Source: Chamaecyparis obtusa (Eukaryota; Streptophyta; Pinopsida; Cupressales; Cupressaceae). Taken from it: a stretch of DNA of 64,000 bases. The stretch is taken from the NCBI GenBank assembly GCA_027943335.1, contig BSBK01000970.1:124001-188000 (forward strand). The letters run 5' to 3'. The notes under the pieces are model-generated. The model saw nothing but the letters and a program-made list of their open reading frames with translations. It was not told the origin of the DNA and ran no database searches. A program made the position numbers and the translations under genes. This document shows positions 1 to 10,355 of this stretch, in pieces (the first letter of the stretch is position 1; each line of letters begins with the position of its first letter).

Positions 1-350
1 ACCTAGTATTCAGGAAGAGTTACTTACTGTGCGGATGACAACAATTGGTGATGATTATCAGATGGCATTAAAGATTGAAGAGAAGCTGAATAGGAAGTAT
101 GAAGGAAAGCATAACAGTAGGAACTGAGGTGGTAAGACTGGTGAGACTGTTGCTGAGAGTAGTGTGACAGAGAATCCTAAGCCTGATGTAGGATCTGACA
201 GTGGTCAAGTTACTTAGAATTCTGGATAGAGAGGAAGTTGGAAGAATGAGTTCACCAGCACTTTCTATAACTATGGTGAAGCTGGTCATAGAAGTTGGCA
301 GTGTCCTAAGAAAAGAGTTGCATTAGCTTCTGAAGAAGACATTGAGAATG
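1..350 (+). pseudogene. Gag fragment of Ty3/gypsy family Gypsy-A (truncated)
   Basis: This stretch aligns base for base, with scattered mismatches, to the gag region of the fuller Gypsy-A copy at about 8107-8456. Gag would coat the retrotransposon RNA. The zinc-knuckle region is recognisable (YGEAGHRSWQC, about 268-303), but the first and second Cys positions are Phe and Tyr, so it could not bind zinc normally. In-frame stops interrupt it. It enters from the left window edge, so the 5' part is unseen. It stops abruptly at about 347-351, where the sequence switches to the LTR of Copia-1. Family assignment is firm because the second copy lies in the same window. Confidence 0.85.
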
Positions 351-467
351 TCCATGCAACATATATCAAAATCTTACTACATAAGACTTCCACACATGCT
401 AATTTACATATGTTGTCATCAATGACAAACATACAGTTAGTACTAGCCTACTGGAAAATCTCCAACA
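347..467 (-). repeat. Copia-1 3' LTR remnant (first ~121 bp)
   Basis: Read on the minus strand it begins TGTTGGAGATTTTCC directly after the polypurine tract. It matches the start of the 5' LTR (about 6180-6300) until about 347, where Gypsy-A gag begins. The shared ATGT at the switch point belongs to both sequences, which suggests a microhomology-mediated deletion that removed about 1.2 kb of this LTR. Confidence 0.85.
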
Positions 468-490
468 ATCTCCCCCTTTGGCATTGATGG
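468..490 (-). promoter_or_regulatory. Polypurine tract of Copia-1
   Basis: On the minus strand the bases read CCAAAGGGGGAGAT immediately before the LTR start TGTTGG, the usual plant copia plus-strand primer site. Confidence 0.85.
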
Positions 491-830
491 AAATATGTGG
501 AATGAAAAACCACCACCAACCCAAATGAACATTTCTTTTATAACATTCTCCATTTCCTCTTCACAACTCCCCCAAAGATGAATCCTTCATCTGCTACAAT
601 ATTTTCTAATATTCTCTATTTCCTCAACTGAACTGCTGTCATATCTGAATGTTGCTCCCCCTTAGTGTATTACTCTTGTTTTTACTTCTATTTTTCATGA
701 CTCTATATATTACTCCCCTTTGACATCAATGGCAAAGGGCACCATTCATTTTAAGCACCAGTACTACTCCTGAGGTAGAGTAGTCAACCTTCCATCAGTC
801 CCTAAGGACTGATGCCTTTCCTTTCTTCTT
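491..830 (-). other. Copia-1 3' untranslated region
   Basis: This is non-coding sequence between the end of the pol ORF and the polypurine tract. It contains CCTTTGACATCAATGG (about 717-732), a phrase that recurs at about 63,746-63,761 in the equivalent part of Copia-4. I see no gene in it. Confidence 0.6.
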
Positions 831-2330
831 CTAAGCAGAATCAGGGAGGGGACTTACTCCCAACTTCTCCCTGAGATACTCAAAAGTATCCTTAGGTAAG
901 GGCTTTGTGAATATATCTTCCAACTGATCTTTTGTACTCACATAGTCCAACTTGACTTCTTTCTCTGCCACTTTCTCTCTTAGGAAGTGATACTTGATCT
1001 CAATGTGCTTTGTCTTTGCATGCATCACAGGGTTATTTGACATATTGATAGTGCTAGTGTTATCACAGTGAATAACAATAGGATAATCAATCTGAATTCC
1101 AAAATCCTTTATCATTTTCTTGATCCAAACAATTGTAGAACAATTCAAGGCTGGTGCAACATACTCTTCTTTTGCTGTTGACTGAGAAATACAATTTTGT
1201 TTCTTGCTTGTCCAAGTGAAAAGTCTATCACCAAGAAACAGTGCTCCACCTATGGTACTCTTTTTGTCATCAACACATCCTGCCCAATCTACATCAGTGT
1301 ACACATGAAGCTCAACATTATCTGAATTAGGATACCATAGACCATAATCTATAGTGCCCTGCAAGTATCTGAATATTCTTTTTACTACCATGAGGTGACT
1401 TTGTTTGGGTTTTGCTACAAATCTTCCAACTATGCCAATAGCATTTGAAATATCAGGTCTAGTCTGAGTAAGATATATGAGTTTACCAATCATAGACTTA
1501 TACAATGTTATATCTACTACTAGTGAGTCATCTTCTTTTGTAAGCTTGCATCCAATGATCATAGGGGTTCCTACTAGCTTGCAAACATCCATCTTGAATT
1601 TCTTTAGTATCTCTTTCACATATTTTGACTGATTAATAAAAATTCATTTTTCTATCTGCTGCACATTCAGTCCCAAAAAGTATTTGATAGGACCAATCAT
1701 ACTCATCTCAAACTCATTCTGCATTTCTTTGGCAAATTATGCACTTCGTTTGTCATTGCCTCCAAAGATAATGTCATCAAGAAATATAGCTACAAGTAGT
1801 AAACCTTCATATGTCTCTCTAATGAATAGATTACAATATGTTGCTCCCTTCTTGAATCCAATCTTTGTTAGATATCCATCTAATCTTTCATACCATGGTC
1901 TAGGGGCTTGCTTAAGTCCATAGAGGGCCTTCTTCAATCTTCATACCATATCATGTCTATCTAATAAGGTGAATCATTCCGGTTGCTCAATGTATACTTC
2001 TTCTTTCAAATCACCATTCAAGAATGCTGACTTGACATCCATCTAATATACTTTGAAATTTTTTATTGTAGCATAAGCTAGAAACAACTTAATAGCTTCT
2101 AATCTACTCACAGGTGTAACTGTGTCTGAATAATCAATGTCTTCTCTTTGTGCATATCCTTTACATACTAACCTTGCTTTGTTTCTTACTACTATACAAT
2201 CTTCATTCATCTTTTTTTCTGAATATCCACTTTGTTCCAATCACATTCTTATCACTAGGTCTTGGGACTAGTTCCCAAGTGTCATTTTTAAAAATTTGAT
2301 CAAGTTCTTCTTTCATAGCATCATGCCAAT
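831..2330 (-). pseudogene. Copia-1 pol: reverse transcriptase and RNase H
   Basis: RT would copy element RNA into cDNA and RNase H would remove the RNA strand. Visible RT marks run from KARLVCKGYAQ (about 2150-2200) through KKALYGLKQAPRPWYERL to FLDDIIFGG (about 1760), which keeps the catalytic Asp pair. RNase H follows with DVDWAG (usually DADWAG), SKKQNCISQSTAKEEY and HAKTKHIEIKYHF. The 3' part (831-1619) is one open frame of 262 residues. The RT part is broken by several stops and frameshifts. The order after integrase and the motifs make the Ty1/copia assignment secure. Confidence 0.9.
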
Positions 2331-2370
2331 CTGAATCATTAGATGCATCTTCAACACTTAAAGGTTCAAT

Positions 2371-3560
2371 CTAAGATAGTAAACATACTACTTCATTGCT
2401 AGCTGAGTTGTTTTCTTGTGACCTTGTTAAGACTTTGCCACTCTGATATCCAATGATGTCTATCTTGGAATGATTTCTTGATGTAAACTTTGGAACTTTA
2501 GGTGATGCTGACTTTTCAGCCTTAGGAGTCTCTTCTTCACTTGTCTCAGGATCATTGAATAACACATCAATACTGTCAAACATTTCTTCAATAACTATCT
2601 CACTAGTGGAGGGTCTAGGTTCTTCTTCAATCATGGGTGAGTAATCATGATATCCTTCTTGAATCATAAACTTTTCATCAATCTTTACATGAGCACTTTC
2701 AATGATCTTCTTTAATCTTAAATTGAAACATCTATAAGCTTTACTTTTAGTATAGTAACCAAGAAAAATACCTTCATCACTTCTTGCATCAAACTTGCCT
2801 ACTGCTTCATCCCTCTTGATGTAGCACTTGCTTCCAAAGATTCTAAAGTATTTTACTATGGGAACATTATGAAACCATAGCTCATAGGGTGTTTTGTCAG
2901 CGCCTGGTCTTAATTGAATTCTATTGATGGTATAGACTACTGTATTGACTACATCTCTCCAATAGGTGTGTGCAACTTTTCCTTCTATCATAATGGTGTG
3001 CGCTGTATCAAGGATGATCCTATTCATTCTCTCTACAATTCCATTCTACTGAGGGGTTCTAGGTGCACTTAACTGTCTCTTTGTGCCATGTTCTTCATAG
3101 TACTCATAAAATCTGTCAGAGGTGAATTCTCCTCCTCTATCCAATCTCAAATATTTTATCTTTAGTCCAGATTCATTCTCAACCTTAGCTTTGAATATTT
3201 TGAACTTCTCAAATGCTTCTGAGTTGTCTTTCAAGAATGCAACCCACATCATTCTAGTATAATCATCAAAAAACAAAATGAAATACCTTTCACCATAGTA
3301 TGATCTTGTTTGAGTTGGACTACATAGGTATGTATGAATCAAATCTAACTTGTTCTCTGCTGAATTTTGCTTGCTCCTGAATGAATTTCTCACATGCTTT
3401 CCCATCACACATTCCCTGCATATAGTATCAACTAGCTTTGCTATGCTTAGTAGATCTCTTATTACCTTTACATTTCTTATCTTTACTATGTTATCAAAAT
3501 TGATGTGACATAGTCTTTTATGCCATAACTAACTATCATCAACTTTAGCAATAAAACAAC
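2371..3560 (-). pseudogene. Copia-1 pol: integrase
   Basis: Integrase would insert the cDNA into host DNA. The N-terminal zinc-binding HHCC region (LWHKRLCHI ... CRECVMGK) lies at about 3400-3530. The core follows: LDLIHTYLCSP, FFDDYTRMMWVAF, LRLDRGGEFTS and VERMNRI. The first catalytic Asp, normally in an HTD or HSD motif, is Tyr here (HTY), while the second Asp and the Glu remain. A TAG where copia integrases usually have PQQNG splits the frame at about 3045. The C-terminal part runs to 2371. Loss of a catalytic residue plus stops means it is inactive. Confidence 0.88.
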
Positions 3561-4941
3561 TTGTTTCTGAATTGAGTTGAAAAACATTACCTCTTGTCTT
3601 TGATCTTGATGCAATCATAACACCATCTTTTTTTTTAATGATGCATTTGTCATCTTTGAACTCCAACCGATAGCCTTTTCCAAGTAACTGTCCAACACTG
3701 AGAAGGTTATGTTTCAAACCATTAACATAAAGAACATCATCGGTACTATTCTTTCCATCCAAAGTGATGGCTCATCTACCAACTATTGGTTTAGGAGTGT
3801 TGTCTCCAAATCTAACCATACCACCATTGTATTTATCCAAATGAACAAACCTGTCTTTGTCACCTGTCATGTGATGTGAACAACTATTGTCTATGATCTA
3901 GTCTATCCTTATGTCAGCTTGTGAAATCAATGCTAGCTCTTGTTTCTCTTTATCTTCTTGAACTGTCTTATTATTCATTTTATCTATAATAGCAATGAAT
4001 CCTATTTCTTCTTCACTAGATTCTTCATCTAATACTCCATCTCCAGCATAGTAGCATTCCTTAGAATACTTAGGCTTGTAATCCTTCTTGAACTTTCTAG
4101 CTCTAGTAGGACACTTAGATGCAAAGTGACCGATCTTATTACATGAAAAGCACTTAAATAGTAATTGACCTTCATATTTTTCTTTTCCTTTCTTTTCTCT
4201 TTTGGCAATCATAGTAATTAAATCCTCTAGAGTTTTCTCTTCATCATTGTCATCAAAATTACCAGAAGTGTTTGCATCTTTCTTACCATGAACTATTGCT
4301 TTGAAGGCTATTTCACTCTTTGGTCCTATCTTCAATCTTGAAATCTCAAAAGCTGAGAGTTTACTTATCATTGTCTCTATCTTAAAATTAGATGTAAGCT
4401 ACATGGTCTCATCAAGGATGTTGATCTTGCTTTCATATTCAGGAGTGAGACTAGTCATTAACTTATCCATAATGTCCTCCTCTGAAATCTCTCCACCATT
4501 GTTTCTGATTCTAACAATTGCTTCATTTATCCTTTGATTGTAAGCTCTGATGTTTTCTTTAGGCAACATCTCTAATGCTTTGTATCTCTTCTTCCATGTC
4601 TTTCTGCACGCATCCTTTGCTTGTTTGTCTCCTTCAAATATGTCTTCTAGGTGCTTCCATATTTTGTGGGATGTATCCACCTTTTTTATTTATGAAAATT
4701 CACCATCAGATAGGGCGCTGATAAGGGCTTCTTTAGCAATAGCATTCTGATGAAACAATTCCTTTTTCCTATCAGTAGCATCTTCTTGTGTAAGGTCTTC
4801 TAGGGTAGGTATCTTGGCTACTTTGATAGTCACATCAAAAACTTCAAAACCCCTGCACTGTAAATGAGTCACCATCTTGTTCTTCCAATCAAGATAATTC
4901 TCTCCATCGAACTTAGGACTTTCTTTCCTGAAGTATGCCAT
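3529..4941 (-). pseudogene. Copia-1 gag and protease region
   Basis: The frame starts MAYFRKESPKFDGENYLDWK at 4941, the typical copia gag N-terminus about 45 bases after the primer-binding site. A good CCHC zinc knuckle (CFSCNKIGHFASKC) lies at 4111-4152. It is followed by the acidic linker and a protease-like region ending in LYVNGLKHNLLSVGQLLGKG (about 3670-3730). Stops at about 4395 and 3897 and a frameshift at about 4680 break it. I do not see a clean DSGA protease active site, because that stretch (about 3840-3900) is damaged. Confidence 0.85.
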
Positions 4942-4983
4942 CTGATCAACCTCAAGCTATTAAAATTTCTCTCCGAGGCACTT

Positions 4984-4997
4984 GGCTCTAATACCAA
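4984..4997 (-). promoter_or_regulatory. Primer-binding site of Copia-1
   Basis: On the minus strand the bases read TTGGTATTAGAGCC just inside the 5' LTR. This resembles the initiator Met-tRNA complement TGGTATCAGAGC with one substitution, which is usual for plant copia elements. Confidence 0.85.
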
Positions 4998-4998
4998 T

Positions 4999-6300
4999 TG
5001 TTAGGAATAGTCCCAAGAGATAACTAAGAGGGGGGGTGAATCAATTATCTACAAGATTCAATTATTTATCCAATTAAGTATACTTAAACATAAAGCATAA
5101 ACACAATGAAAGAACACAAGAACACAACACCAATCTTTTGGTTACGGGGAAACCCAAATAGGTAAAAACCCCGGTGGGAATTAACACCCACTAATATTTT
5201 GCACTAGAGTATTATGATCCTTGTTAGAAGATCCTTAAACCTGTTAGGAGTTTCTTTACAATATATGTAGTACATTAGACCTAGTCAAGGGTTGGACCCT
5301 ATTAGGAGTCTTTTACAATTGTCCATGTTAGGGGAGAGGTCGCACTGTCCGAGAGCTCACTTCTCAAAGGGGTGAATGCTAAAACCTTCTAAGTAATAGA
5401 TACACACTATATCTGGATCTTGGTGAACTACGCTTTGACCTGCTATTTGGATCAGTTCCAATGAATAGAATAAGTACTCTACTTGGTCACATAGACCTTC
5501 TTCTGATGGCTCAACACTTCACACACTCCACTCTACTCTACTTAATCAACCATGAACCACACTTCAGCAATCACAAATGACTGCCTATAAATATCTTTTC
5601 TCTAAATGATATAATCAAGTCAGCCTATTAGAACCACCTTGAAATCATATTAGAGAAATCACAAAAAAATCTAATAAATATTATGTCGGCTCTACTATGC
5701 ACACAACACATTCTGGGACATGTTCAATAAGATAATTGTAGATGCACACTACACATTGTCGACTCTACCAAAACAACTGGATCTTTCTCCTCAAGCTAAA
5801 TTAACTCATGAGCTCTTAATCGAACATCAATAACTCTCCTCTAAGCTTAAATCCAAGGGGGCATACCCATAGGATAGGTGCAACTACATAACCAATAAAA
5901 TCTTTGTCGACTCTTTTGAATAAACATAGGAAACCGAAGCTAGCGAATAGCAACTACATAAATTCACTTCTACTCATCAACAGACTATGCATCCATAACT
6001 AACACATAACTAACATGTCTTCAACATATATCCAAGTGTGCAAGGCTCCATAAAAAATGTATGGACAACCATACACAAAACACTACATGTTACTCTGTTA
6101 GGAACACTGCTGACACAAGCTGCTATATAACTATCTATACAAACAGTTAACCTTTGCGCCCATGATATCATACTGATATCATGTCCATGAAACATATATC
6201 AAAAGCTTACTACATAAGACTTCCACGCATGCTACTTTTGATATGTTGTCATCAATGACAAACATACAATCAATACTGGCCTGCTAGCAAATTTCCAACA
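4999..6300 (-). repeat. Copia-1 5' LTR (1,302 bp)
   Basis: The plus-strand ends are TGTTAGG and CCAACA. A TATA-like stretch (ATATTTATAGGC on the minus strand) lies at about 5586-5597. The U5 side carries several CTGTTAGGAG-like phrases (5223-5340), which recur in the Copia-4 LTR at 62,700-62,820. No gene is seen; short ORFs inside are chance. Confidence 0.88.
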
Positions 6301-6384
6301 CAAGCTTCCCATGTTATTTGAATCAAATCATAGGCATCAGCTCAAGCATCACAAAATTCAGCAGTGATGTGTGGTGATAATAAT
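6301..6384. other. Unassigned spacer between Copia-1 and Gypsy-A
   Basis: These 84 bp match neither neighbour. They may be the original host flank or a scrap of another element. Nothing recognisable is present. Confidence 0.5.
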
Positions 6385-7350
6385 TGATGTAGGAGCATCT
6401 TAGGATTCTTGGAAATCCTGTATCAACCAAAAATATGTTTTTCTTTGAAGGTAGATTGTTAGTTTTGATCTTAGTTTGATGGAGTTCTTGCTCAGTATGG
6501 GAGACTGGTTGCTTGGTTTATGTGGTTACCAGGGTGCTCGGTCTCTAAAGAACGCTCGATGAATAAAGGTGTCGGTTCACTAGCACTTGGTGATAATTAC
6601 ATTACTTGGTCATGCTTAGCATGGTCAGTTGAATGGTGCTCGGTTATCTCTTCTGCTACTTGGTGTTCTTGCTTACTGACTGGATTGTTTGGATGAATCA
6701 TCTTGGCTGAGTGGTGCATTTAATTTGGGTCGTGCTCCTCAACTTATGGATCAAATTTTGGACATGTAGGGACCTAGATCTGGCCTGTTGCATTCTTCTA
6801 TGTGGATCTAATGACCGTTTGGGGCCATCTTGAGACTTTATTTATTTTGTAAAGGCTATAAGAGAGCCAACTGATGTTTTAGAATTTAATATTTGTTTAT
6901 AGAGATTTATTGTTTCATCAGTCAACTTGTGGCTAGGAATCAATATTTATAGGATGCTTGGGTAGTTTTTTAGGCATTAGATTCTTGGTTGGAAGGTTAG
7001 TAGCCTATGAGCTTAGGAGTAGGAAGATTTCTTGGAAGTTTGAGTATAAGTTTAGATCTTTCCTGGGTGCCTACCGGTGTGTTGCCTATTGCAGACCTGG
7101 ACTAGCTGGATGCTGATGTTGGGGAAAAGATTTGGATCCTACGAGATCTTGTAGACTGTTACTTGCTTTGTAATTGGCCATAACCGAGAAGGCCTTATAG
7201 CCTGACACATTGCATGTAATTGGTATTTTGATGAATAAAGACACTTTTGTTTCATTGCAGATCTGTTATTGGTATTGTGTGTTTCTGCTGCATATTGGTT
7301 TGGCTGAAAGATCAGTCAATCCTTAATTGGATCCACCCACCTTGACTGCA
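6385..7350 (+). repeat. Gypsy-A 5' LTR
   Basis: It starts TGATGTAGGAGCATC and ends CTTGACTGCA, immediately before TTAAG and the primer-binding site. It aligns along its whole length with 9392-10,355. TATTTATAGG at about 6947 is a possible TATA element. Confidence 0.92.
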
Positions 7351-7355
7351 TTAAG

Positions 7356-7366
7356 TGGTATCAGAG
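7356..7366 (+). promoter_or_regulatory. Primer-binding site of Gypsy-A
   Basis: TGGTATCAGAG sits five bases after the 5' LTR and is complementary to the 3' end of plant initiator Met-tRNA. Confidence 0.9.
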
Positions 7367-7445
7367 TGAAGTTTTTTCCTTTTTGAGAAAATTCTATTCC
7401 TATTGGAGCTTAGTGGATCTTGTGTATCTAGATCTTGATTTGAGG

Positions 7446-8962
7446 ATGCCTCCAAGGAGAAATCATGAGATCCCTAAGGAAGAAGAAACTACTGGAGAAT
7501 TATGTCTTGATAATTTTAGGGCTTTGTAGAAAAAAGTGCAAGACCTACAAGAGGAATTGAGAAAGAAGAAGCTACCTTGAAAGAGGATAGTGATGATGAA
7601 TATGAGGAAGATTATTTGGAAGAAGCTGTAGAAGAAGCTAGAGATTCTAAGGAGAATCAAATTTTGAAAGCTATGTCTAAGATTGGGAAGAGACCTAAGA
7701 TTGAAGTTTCTACATTTGTTGGAAGCCTTAGGCCTGAAGAATTGATTGATTGGATCAATGAGATTGATGAATACTTTGAGTATGAAGAAATAGAAGATCT
7801 TGATAAGGTTAGATTTGCAAAGACTAAGTTGAAAGGTCATGCAAATATTTGGTGGAGAGAAGTTTAGTTGGAAAGAGGTAGAAGAGGAAAAGAGAAGATC
7901 ACTAAGTGGAACCAAATGGTTGACAAGTTGAAGAAGCAATTCATTCCAGTGGATTATGAATTGGACATGTTTAAGAAGATGCAAGCTTTGAAGAAGACTA
8001 AAAAATTGGTACAGGAGTATATCGAGGACTTTTATAGAATCCTGATTAGGACTGGTCATTCTGAAGCTGATAAAGAAATTGTTGCTAGGTATGTCTATGG
8101 TTTGAGACCTAGTATTTAGGAAGAGTTACTTATTATGTGGATGACAACAATCGGTGACGCTTATCAGATGGCATTAAAGATTGAAGAGAAGTTGAATAGG
8201 AAGTATGAAGGAAAGTAGAATAGTAGGAACCGAGGTGGTAAGACTGGTGAGACTGTTGCTGAGAGTAGTGTGATAGAGAATCCTAAGCCTGATGTAGGAT
8301 CTGGCAGTGTTCAAGTTACTAAGAATGTTGGACAGAGAGGAAGGTGGAAGAATGAGTTCATCGACACTTGCTATAACTTTGGTGAAGCTGGTCATAGAAC
8401 TTGGCAGTGTCCTAAGAAAAGAGTTGCATTAATTGCTAAAGAAGACATTGAGAATGTTCTTGAGAAAGGTGAGACACTTATCACTAGGAGATTAGCTCCA
8501 TGTGTTCCTGAACTGGTGCAAAGAAGGAATTTGTTTAGAACTAGATGTAAGTGCAAGGATAAGGTATGTAATGTCTTAGTTGATGGTGGCAGTTTTGAGA
8601 ATTTTGTTTCAGATGAAATGGTTGGTAAATTGAATTTGGAAAGAAGGAAGCATCCTAATCCTTATCAAATTAGTTGGATATAAGATGTTTCTAAGGTTAG
8701 AGTTGAAGAACAATGCTTGGTTAAGTTTCAGATTAGATCTTACCATGATGAGATATTATGTGATGTGTTGCCTATGGATGCTTGTCATCTGTTTCTCGAT
8801 AGACCCTGGCAATTTGACATAAATGTTTTGTTTGATGATCATGCTAATACCTATGTGGTTAGGCATGAAGGAGCTCGACATAAGATGATACCTTTACAGG
8901 AGATAGGGGTTAAGGGATGTGGATTTATCAAGTATTGTCCTTGTGACAAACCTCAGGAGTAG
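7446..8962 (+). pseudogene. Gypsy-A gag and protease
   Basis: The ATG at 7446 opens a frame starting MPPRRNHEIPKEEE. A frameshift near 7560-7577 moves coding to the frame used from there to 8962. The retrotransposon gag core (EYIEDFYRILIRTGHSEADKE, read through about 8015-8080) is followed by a knuckle CYNFGEAGHRTWQC at about 8370-8411 in which the second Cys is Phe. Next come a protease-like segment VCNVLVDGGSFENFVS (about 8565-8612; the active site usually reads DSG or DGG) and CDVLPMDACHLFLDRPWQFD (about 8760-8820). Stops occur at 7865, near 8120, near 8217 and at 8681. Many would arise from C-to-T change. The Ty3 assignment is firm; the clade is not resolved. Confidence 0.85.
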
Positions 8963-9391
8963 AAGGTTGATGAACCTATTCCTATTAAGTCTAGTTTGAA
9001 GGAGAAGGAGAATGATACCTTGGAAGAGTTTGTTGAGATTAAGAAATAGATGGTTTTTCTAGTAGAGATGGTTTAGCAGATGGTGACATTTATGACATAC
9101 ATAGATGCAGATGATACTGAGTTGATTGAGAAGTTTGGAGAGGATGAACTTTACTAAGGCACTAAGGTGGTCGGTAGTGGTCAGAATTGGTTGCTATCAG
9201 TTACCAACTACAAGGATAAGAAAAGTGGAAGATAGAAGGACTTTCTACCCGAGACAGTGAATGAAGTGAAGACTACTTGGGATGAAGGACAAGAAGAAAT
9301 GTGGGTGGAGAACAGATTCAACATACCTGTTCTGATTCCCTTGAGGCGTTCCTAATTTCCTTATGAGAAAATCTTTCTTACTTGGGGTGTC
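8963..9391 (+). pseudogene. Gypsy-A remnant of pol end joined to the 3' leader
   Basis: The reading frame can be followed past the protease with stops (segments such as EFVEIKK and ELIEKFGEDELY), then MWVENRFNIPVLIPL at about 9300-9345. There are no RT, RNase H or integrase motifs. CTTGGGGTGTC just before the 3' LTR is the best polypurine-tract candidate. The missing middle of pol must have been lost before or after insertion; comparison with other copies would decide. Confidence 0.6.
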
Positions 9392-10355
9392 TGATGCAGG
9401 AGCATCCTAGGATTCTTGGCAATCCTGTATCAACCAAAAATATGTTTGTCTTTGAAGGTAGATTGTTAGTTTTGATCTTAGTTTGATGGATTTCTTGCTT
9501 GATATGGGAGATTGGTTGCTCGGTTTATGTGGTTACTGGCGTGCTCGGTCTCTAAAGAATGCTCGGTGACTGAAGGTGTCAGTTCACTGGCACTTGGTGA
9601 TAACTGCATTGCTCGGTCATGCTTGGCATGGTCGGTTGACTGGTGCTCAGTTATCTCTTTTGTTGCTCGGTGTTCTTGCTTACCGACTGGATTGTTTGGA
9701 TGAATCGTCTTGGCCGACTGGTGCATTTAATTTGGGTCATGCTCCTCGACTTATGGATCAAATGTTGGACGTGTGGGGACCTAGATCTGGCGTGTTGCAT
9801 TCTTCTATGAGGATCTGATGACCGGTTGGGGTCATCTTGAGAGTTTATTTATTTTGTAAAGGCTATAAGAGAGTTGACTGATGTTTTAGCATTTAATATT
9901 TGTTTATAGAGATTTATTGTTTCATCAGCCGACTTGTGGCTGGGAATCAGTATTTATAGGATGCTTGGGTAGTTGTTTAGGCATCAGATTCTTGGTTGGA
10001 AGGTTAGTAGCCTGCGATCTTAGGAGCAGGAAGATTGCTTGGAAGTTTGAGTACAAGTTTAGATCTTTCCTGGGTGTCTACCAGTGTGTTGCCTATTGCA
10101 GACCTGGACTAGCTAGATGCTGATGTTGGGGAAAAGATTTGGATCTTGCGAGATCTTGTAGACTGTTACTTGCTTTATAATTGGCCGTAACCAGGAAGGC
10201 CTTATAGCCCGACACATTGCATGTAATTGGTATTTTGATGAATAAAGACTTATGTTTCATTGCAGATTTGTTATTGGTATTGTGTCTTTCTGTTGCATAT
10301 TGGTTTGGCGGCAAGGTCAGTCAGTCCTTAATTGGATCCACCCACCTTGAATGCA
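9392..10355 (+). repeat. Gypsy-A 3' LTR
   Basis: It starts TGATGCAGGAGCATC and ends CTTGAATGCA, and it aligns with the 5' LTR throughout. The ORFs it contains on both strands have no coding support. Confidence 0.92.

Larger units (their letters stand above)
347..6300 (-). mobile_element. Copia-1: Ty1/copia LTR retrotransposon, 3' LTR mostly deleted
   Basis: In minus-strand order the element has a 5' LTR (4999-6300), a primer-binding site, gag, protease, integrase, RT, RNase H, a polypurine tract and a stub of 3' LTR. Integrase before RT is the Ty1/copia order. LTR ends are TGTTGG...CCTAACA. Only about 121 bp of the 1.3-kb 3' LTR remain, so no target duplication can be tested. All ORFs are split by stops and small frameshifts, so it is dead. 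Copia-4 at the right end of the window has a similar LTR start and the same 3' untranslated phrases and is probably a relative. Confidence 0.92.
6385..10355 (+). mobile_element. Gypsy-A copy 2: internally deleted Ty3/gypsy LTR retrotransposon
   Basis: Two LTRs of about 965 bp flank a 2-kb interior with a Met-tRNA-type primer-binding site, gag and a retropepsin-like protease. No RT, RNase H or integrase sequence is present between the protease-linked region and the 3' LTR, so about 3 kb of pol are missing. By eye the LTRs differ at about one base in ten over the first 230 bp, so the insertion is old. The 5-bp flanks are ATAAT on the left and TTAGT on the right and do not match, so no target duplication is visible. 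Confidence 0.9.

Noticed and set aside
7356..7366. tRNA-like sequence TGGTATCAGAG (also near 18,260 and, as TGGTATTAGAG, at 4985 and 30,157)
   Set aside because: These are primer-binding sites beside LTRs, complementary to a tRNA 3' end. No cloverleaf surrounds them.
9478..9818. ORFs on both strands in the Gypsy-A 3' LTR
   Set aside because: The 5' LTR copy has stops at the equivalent places and no conserved protein, unlike the Tat-1 U3 ORF.
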